A stretch of DNA of 64,000 bases from positions 2,542,001-2,606,000 of the forward strand of contig NZ_CP019082.1 in assembly GCF_001956985.1 (NCBI RefSeq), given 5' to 3'. The DNA is from Paludisphaera borealis. GTDB lineage: Bacteria; Planctomycetota; Planctomycetia; Isosphaerales; Isosphaeraceae. The notes beneath the pieces were generated by a model. It saw nothing but the letters and a program-made list of their open reading frames with translations, searched no databases and had not been told where the DNA came from. Below, piece by piece: positions 63,182 to 64,000 of the stretch. Each line of letters starts with the position of its first letter. The stretch's first letter is position 1. The position numbers and the translations under genes were made by a program.

Positions 63182-63608
63182 GCCCCCCCTTTCGCCGAGC
63201 TCGCATCCCCCGGCCCCTTCAGGATATACGTGCGCGACGCCGCAGACACGGATTATCCGTTACAGTTGAGTTAGGAGGACGGTCACGGAAGAGGCTTGGG
63301 TCCAGATCGACACGCAGGTCGGCGACGAGATCCTTGGCGAGGGGCAACGTCATCGCTCTCCCGCTGCCCACTCCGTACCTCTCCCCGAAAGCTCAAATTC
63401 GAGCTTACTCACCTCCCCACGGTCATATCGGCACCTCAAGCCGATCGACCAGGACGTGCACATCGGCCCGTACAGCACCAAACTTGGCTCGGCTCATGGA
63501 GCCCATTGGTGGCAACGCACGTTTGCATCTTGGGGGGGGGCAGCGCCCTCCCTACAAACGCGCCCTGTTTGAGTCAGGAGTTTTGTGGTCGGCGTCTCGT
63601 GGCGGCGG
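63182..63608. other. Gap with a diverged copy of the palindrome
   Basis: No supported gene. Contains aagctc-aaattc-gagctt at 63388-63406, related to the palindromes inside the element, and a ten-G run near 63531. Confidence 0.4.
63388..63406. repeat. Dispersed palindrome, diverged copy 4
   Basis: aaagctcaaattcgagctt: same left arm as copies 1-3, right arm altered so that aagctc pairs with gagctt around aaattc. Confidence 0.45.
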
Positions 63609-63974
63609 TCAGGCTTCCACCATCTCCCGTGCCGCTTGGTAGGCTTGGTTCAACTCGACCATCGCCTCATGGGTTCCGCCTCGGTCCGGGTGGATCTCCA
63701 CGGCCTTGCGGCGATAGGCGGCCCGGACTTGCTCCAGCGTCGTCGGAAAGGTCAGGCCGAGCGCGGCGAGGCAGGCCTCGCGATCTCCTTCAGCCCCCGA
63801 GCGAGACTCTTCCTGCTTCGCCACTGCTTCATCCCAGGCGAGCTGGGCCGCTTCGCGGGTCTCATACGCGCCGAGACGGAAGACGGTCCGATGCCGAAGT
63901 CGCTTCCCGTCGCGATACGACTCGATCACCTGCCAGTAGGTCTTTCCCCGCATCTTCCTGAACCGCAGGAACAT
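63609..63974 (-). CDS. J-domain (DnaJ-like) protein at window edge
   Basis: 121 residues from ATG 63974 (ggaggg upstream); the frame is open to the window end. The C-terminal part is a J domain with ALGLTFPTTLEQVRAAYRRKAVEIHPDRGGTHEAMVELNQAYQAA, including the HPD motif that activates DnaK. The N-terminal ~45 residues (FLRFRKMRGKTYWQVIESYRDGKRLRHRTVFRLGAYET) resemble the first strand region of some IS1634/IS4-type transposases. A substrate-specific DnaK partner is likely; role unknown. Confidence 0.75.
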   Translation of the reverse strand: MFLRFRKMRGKTYWQVIESYRDGKRLRHRTVFRLGAYETREAAQLAWDEAVAKQEESRSGAEGDREACLAALGLTFPTTLEQVRAAYRRKAVEIHPDRGGTHEAMVELNQAYQAAREMVEA

Positions 63975-64000
63975 CCCTGCCCCCTCCCACCTTGACACGA

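Overview
This is high-GC DNA with compact, often overlapping genes (ATGA and TGATG junctions). The gene set and the decayed insertion sequences (IS1380, IS630, ISAzo13, IS4/Tn5-like, IS701 types) fit a planctomycete of the Isosphaeraceae kind. That placement is inference, since the window holds no rRNA or other phylogenetic marker.

Region 1 (1-10.3 kb, + strand) is chromosomal metabolism: the 3' part of a YtcJ-like amidohydrolase, an outer-membrane alginate-export-type porin, a secreted stand-alone M17 N-terminal domain protein, then a coupled esterase / cupin / ring-cleaving dioxygenase run, an SDR oxidoreductase, and a three-gene molybdenum aldehyde oxidoreductase of the PaoABC type.

Region 2 (10.43-32.12 kb) is an integrative element. 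A 19-bp direct repeat (cggtctcgaaaaccggtgt, the anticodon arm of a tRNA-Ser) bounds it on both sides. It carries a tyrosine integrase over the 3' half of a tRNA-Ser, an AlpA-like excisionase, and a translation-coupled defence operon: SNF2 helicase with DUF3883-like end, DUF1156 DNA methylase, RecF/OLD-like ATPase, PD-(D/E)xK protein, DUF499 ATPase. It also has a ParB-like/zinc-ribbon gene, a Rad52-like gene, three copies of a palindrome and an IS5-family insertion. The integrase reading frame runs across the att core in frame into a conserved-looking tail left at the far end of the element, so integration appears to swap the C-terminus of the integrase. The sequence right of the element encodes a protein that has lost its N-terminus.

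Region 3 (32.1-37 kb) holds this truncated gene, a small membrane protein, and a mosaic of broken transposases joined to each other.

Region 4 (37-62.3 kb) looks like a dormancy/energy-stress island: PEP synthase, dienelactone-hydrolase-like protein, erythromycin-esterase family protein, phosphoribosyltransferase, PRPP synthetase, BON proteins, Hsp20, a P-type ATPase remnant, a phosphotransferase/kinase fusion, a frameshifted Pat-type acetyltransferase, a decayed bidirectional NiFe hydrogenase (hoxU, hoxY, hoxH, maturation protease), a Mg-type P-ATPase, a zinc alcohol dehydrogenase, an ECF sigma factor with a truncated anti-sigma, and a tandem universal stress protein. Four of these transcription units share a conserved leader that no known element explains. 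Several frameshifts lie at G/C homopolymers, so read error has to be separated from true decay.

Region 5 (62.5-64 kb) has an internally deleted IS701-type transposase and a J-domain protein at the window edge.
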